Below are positions 30,481-33,140 of a DNA stretch of 33,140 bases, piece after piece. Below the pieces are notes generated by a model. It searched no databases. It had not been told where the DNA came from and saw only the letters and a list, made by a program, of their open reading frames with translations. A program made the position numbers and the translations under genes. Every line of letters starts with the position of its first letter. Position 1 is the first letter of the stretch. Source of the DNA: Larix sibirica (lineage: Eukaryota; Streptophyta; Pinopsida; Pinales; Pinaceae); the NCBI GenBank assembly GCA_004151065.3, contig NWUY0304687732.1:1-33140 (forward strand), given 5' to 3'.

Positions 30481-30524
30481 TCGGACAGCACCAACTAGCT
30501 CAACTAGCGCTAGTATATATGCGA

Positions 30525-31660
30525 GTACAAGTGAAACGTCTCCATGCAAGCTCTTATAGTAAAAGTTATAGTAAAAGGTTGTAGTAGGTCTGGCTGCAAC
30601 GAGGTCTGCGCAGGTTGATAGGTTGACTAGGTATTAATGGCTTTAACAAAGCTTTCACTTGGATATCAGGGTATAGCTTTGTTGGTATGACCATTCGACC
30701 AGAGCTGTGAAAATTCAGCAGAGCCAGTGATATAGAGATAGCAACATCATAAATAAAGCAAACTTAGACATGGTTGTTGTTTCGAGGTTAGAGCCAAGGT
30801 AGAGCTAGTCTAACTAGTTGAACTGGTTCTGGACTTCAACGTATGCATGCCAATATCATATATTAAGTAGTAGATATGCCAATATTGTAAATTAACATTG
30901 TATATGGCTAGTCTCCAAGTGCAAACTTAGATAGGCAAGTAGCGGACTGGGCCTGGGCAAGGTCAACGTCTCCATCATGGCGAGCTAATATAGTAATAAG
31001 TACAGCAGATATGCAGCAGATATACCGAGATCATGTGGATATGAAGATCCAAGTGCAGACGAGAGATGCCAGTTCAAGTGGTCAACGCCGGTTATACCAT
31101 ATATGAACCAGGTGGAGAGACCACATGGATTGGGGCATGTTTTGCTCATGGCCAGCCAGGTATATATCCAACACAATATATGAAATGTCTATTAGCTTCT
31201 TCTTCAAGAGATAGAGTTTCACAGGTAGAATAGATATGGTTGCAATGAGGTCTGGTTCATGGCCATGACAACTTATAGCCCAGCTCGGGTGGGCGGCTTA
31301 TTAAAGGTGCAAACGTATCTATGCAACATCGTGATATAATTATATATATACACGCAGATATGCGCTTAAAACCTGTTTAGAGCTATGGAATTAGGAGGAC
31401 CAACGTAGATATGCGCGATATCACCTATAGTAATAGGTTGTACGTAGTCGGTATGGTGCTTAGGCTTTCACTCTGATACTAAGGCTTTAACATTGAATAA
31501 AATATTATGCAGGTTAGGTTTCCCAGCTAGTCTTAGCCAGGATGTCTCCATGGCAACATCATATATTTATGTATCAGATTGGGTCTGAACAAGGTCAACG
31601 TATAGGTGCGAGCAGCTCTTCTAGTAATAGGTTGTAGTAGGTCTGGTTGCTATGGCGAGG
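30525..31660 (+). repeat. Family B array, richest cluster
   Basis: At least eight diverged modules occur here: GTGAAACGTCTCCATGCAAG (30531), CTTCAACGTATGCATGCC (30835), GGTCAACGTCTCCATC (30961), GTGCAAACGTATCTATGC (31307), GACCAACGTAGATATGCG (31399), GGATGTCTCCATGGC (31539) and GGTCAACGTATAGGTGCG (31593), plus CAGATATGC pieces. Several are followed by ATAGTAATAGGTTGTA and GTAGGTCTGGTTGC-like strings (30575-30597, 31425-31446, 31623-31650). A composite unit of roughly 100 bp is therefore likely. No open frame of note runs through it. Confidence 0.75.
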
Positions 31661-32590
31661 TATGCTAGTGAAGTTATACCAACTAGGTATGTATTCTCCT
31701 TATTTAAAGGGGGGGGGGAGCTCCGGAAAACCTCTTTCTTCTTCTCTTTGTCGAATGCTGGTGGGATGGGAACTTGGCACAAACAAAATGACGTCCTTTC
31801 TGGGCAGCACGGCGGATCGATAACTGGTCACGTACAACTAACTGTAATGGGTAAAGAAGCCTGGTGTTAACGTACAACTCCTTCCTGGTCAGGTAGAGCT
31901 GGCGGGCTTTGGGCTATCGGGAATGACCTTGACTGACTGACTGGTACCGTACCCACCATGTTTAGTGGATGTGTCATGTGTTGAAGGTGCCTTGGGTATA
32001 GTGGTTTTCCTTTTCTTGTTTTCTGTTAGTAACATGGGTCCATTTCCAAAATAGGCCATGCACGAATGACAGCATTCAACCACTGACCAAGATGTTTAGG
32101 CCACCCCAATAGCCGATAGGGAAAGGGAATAATCCCCGCATAGCCAGTCATAGACACCCCACATATCACCATTGAATGAACGTATTCACCGCCCCACTTT
32201 ATGAAAGGGCATATACACTGCTCTTCCCAATGAGGCAATTCCAATAAATAGGAAATTCCAGGTGGTGCACTCATACAAGAGCCGATACAAGAGTCGATGC
32301 CCCTTCATGTTTTGGAACCGATGGAGCATTTCTTCTTCATGGATTCTTGTATGGTTTTGAACCGATGCACATCTTAATTACGATTCACTGTTTAGAAAAG
32401 TTGCTGAGCCCTTTGTTGTATAAGAACATGTATAATGTAAGCTGACAAACTGACACCCATCTTACAAGAAAAGATTACCCAGATTCCACAGTCCGATTCA
32501 CCATTCAATCCGCATCAGTCCGAATTCCCCAGGACGCCTCACCCAGGAATAAATAAACTAATTCGCGGGGATATTGGGAAATTGGGAATC
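31661..32590. other. Spacer, no gene recognised
   Basis: Ten G bases in a row occupy 31709-31718. ACAAGAGCCGATACAAGAGT (32275-32294) is a 12-base tandem duplication, and TTTGGAACCGATGGA/TTTTGAACCGATGCA (32312, 32353) is a second pair. The small frames here (31652-31870 plus; 31889-32083 and 32026-32274 minus) are unfamiliar. Confidence 0.5.
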
Positions 32591-32602
32591 GAGTAAGTAA
32601 GT

Positions 32603-32860
32603 GCTCCTGTGTATCGTCAATGCGATACGAGAATCGGGCTCCATGCGCTGCTATGCGGTAATCGTTCCCTAACCTCCTTGCATCCTGGGGGGGATGACTT
32701 CCTCCCAGCAATTGATCCTTACAAGTGCTCCTTCCTGCATCGTGTCTCTGTACCCCTTGATTGAACGAGTATCGGCCTCCATGCATTGACCATATGTGCT
32801 CTCGGGTATCATCGTCAATGGGAATCGGTCCCTCACCTCCATCCTGTGGATCACCTCCTA
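32603..32860 (+). repeat. Degenerate direct repeats around TCGTCAATG
   Basis: GTATCGTCAATGCGATACGA (32611) and GTATCATCGTCAATGGGAAT (32806) share TCGTCAATG followed by an AATCGG string (GAGAATCGGGC, GGAATCGGTCC). CCTCCATGC and CCTCCTTGC/CCTCCATCC also recur. Two overlapping minus-strand frames (32505-32786, 32669-32854) are by-products. Confidence 0.45.
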
Positions 32861-33140
32861 TCGGCTGACTGTGACCGGATATGTCAACTCTATTGGGATG
32901 ATAAAGTCAAGTAATAAAGCTAATTTATCAGGATGTTTCCTATTGGGACGTTAGCTGTTACATCTTTCTTGGGGTTCTGGGTATGACTGGCTCTGTGGGG
33001 TATAGGTTTTTAGTAGGAGTTTGGAATTCGTAGTTTAGGGAATTATGCTCCTTCAATTGCTAATTCAAATGATCTGGGGATGCTGGGTAAAATAATGCTT
33101 ATGGGGCTTGGTCCATTCTTTTGAGAAAAAGTTTCATTAA
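32861..33140. other. Right-edge spacer
   Basis: CTATTGGGATGATAAAG (32891) and CTATTGGGACGTTAG (32940) form a loose local repeat. Nothing else is recognised before the end of the window. Confidence 0.5.

Noticed and set aside
1-33140. CRISPR array, bacterial operon or phage module
   Set aside because: No regularly spaced identical repeats with unique spacers, no cas-like frames and no run of closely packed same-strand genes.

Overview
The window looks like intergenic DNA from a large, gene-poor seed-plant mitochondrial genome. The main evidence is one clearly recognisable gene, mitochondrial ribosomal protein S13 (rps13, minus strand, 19125-19616). Supporting signs are a group II intron catalytic core (domain V) on the minus strand near 17.85 kb, decayed Ty3-type retrotransposon pieces like those transferred from the nucleus, and long stretches of unique sequence with short degenerate repeats. 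One gene in 33 kb suggests a very expanded mitogenome. The S13 wording and this spacing make me favour a gymnosperm, possibly a conifer, but that is inference.

Layout. 0-8.5 kb: no recognisable gene; a 51-bp repeat at the left edge, minus-strand copies of a short dispersed module near 0.9 kb, a pair of abutting hairpins near 6.9 kb and an unrecognised interrupted reading frame at 7.56-8.19 kb. 8.56-10.6 kb: a decayed retrotransposon pol fragment on the minus strand with an RNase H-like domain upstream of reverse transcriptase; its reverse-transcriptase end stops at a copy of a dispersed short repeat. 10.6-16.7 kb: spacer, including an AT-rich stretch at 11.7-13.3 kb. 16.7-18.3 kb: a roughly 60-bp degenerate tandem repeat, then the intron core. 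19.1-20.4 kb: rps13 and two unrecognised upstream frames. 20.4-23.4 kb: two unrelated low-complexity arrays. 27.48-27.86 kb: a second RNase H relic on the plus strand. 28.4-31.7 kb: a dense succession of repeats, including a strong hairpin at 28918-28972 and the richest cluster of the dispersed AACGTCTC-GATGCG module.

I see no functional interplay among genes, because only rps13 is likely to be expressed as protein. I found no tRNA, rRNA, CRISPR array or bacterial-type operon. The most interesting material is the repeat content: at least two dispersed short families and several different decayed arrays. Next come the orphan intron core and a CAA codon in rps13 that would become a stop if C-to-U edited.
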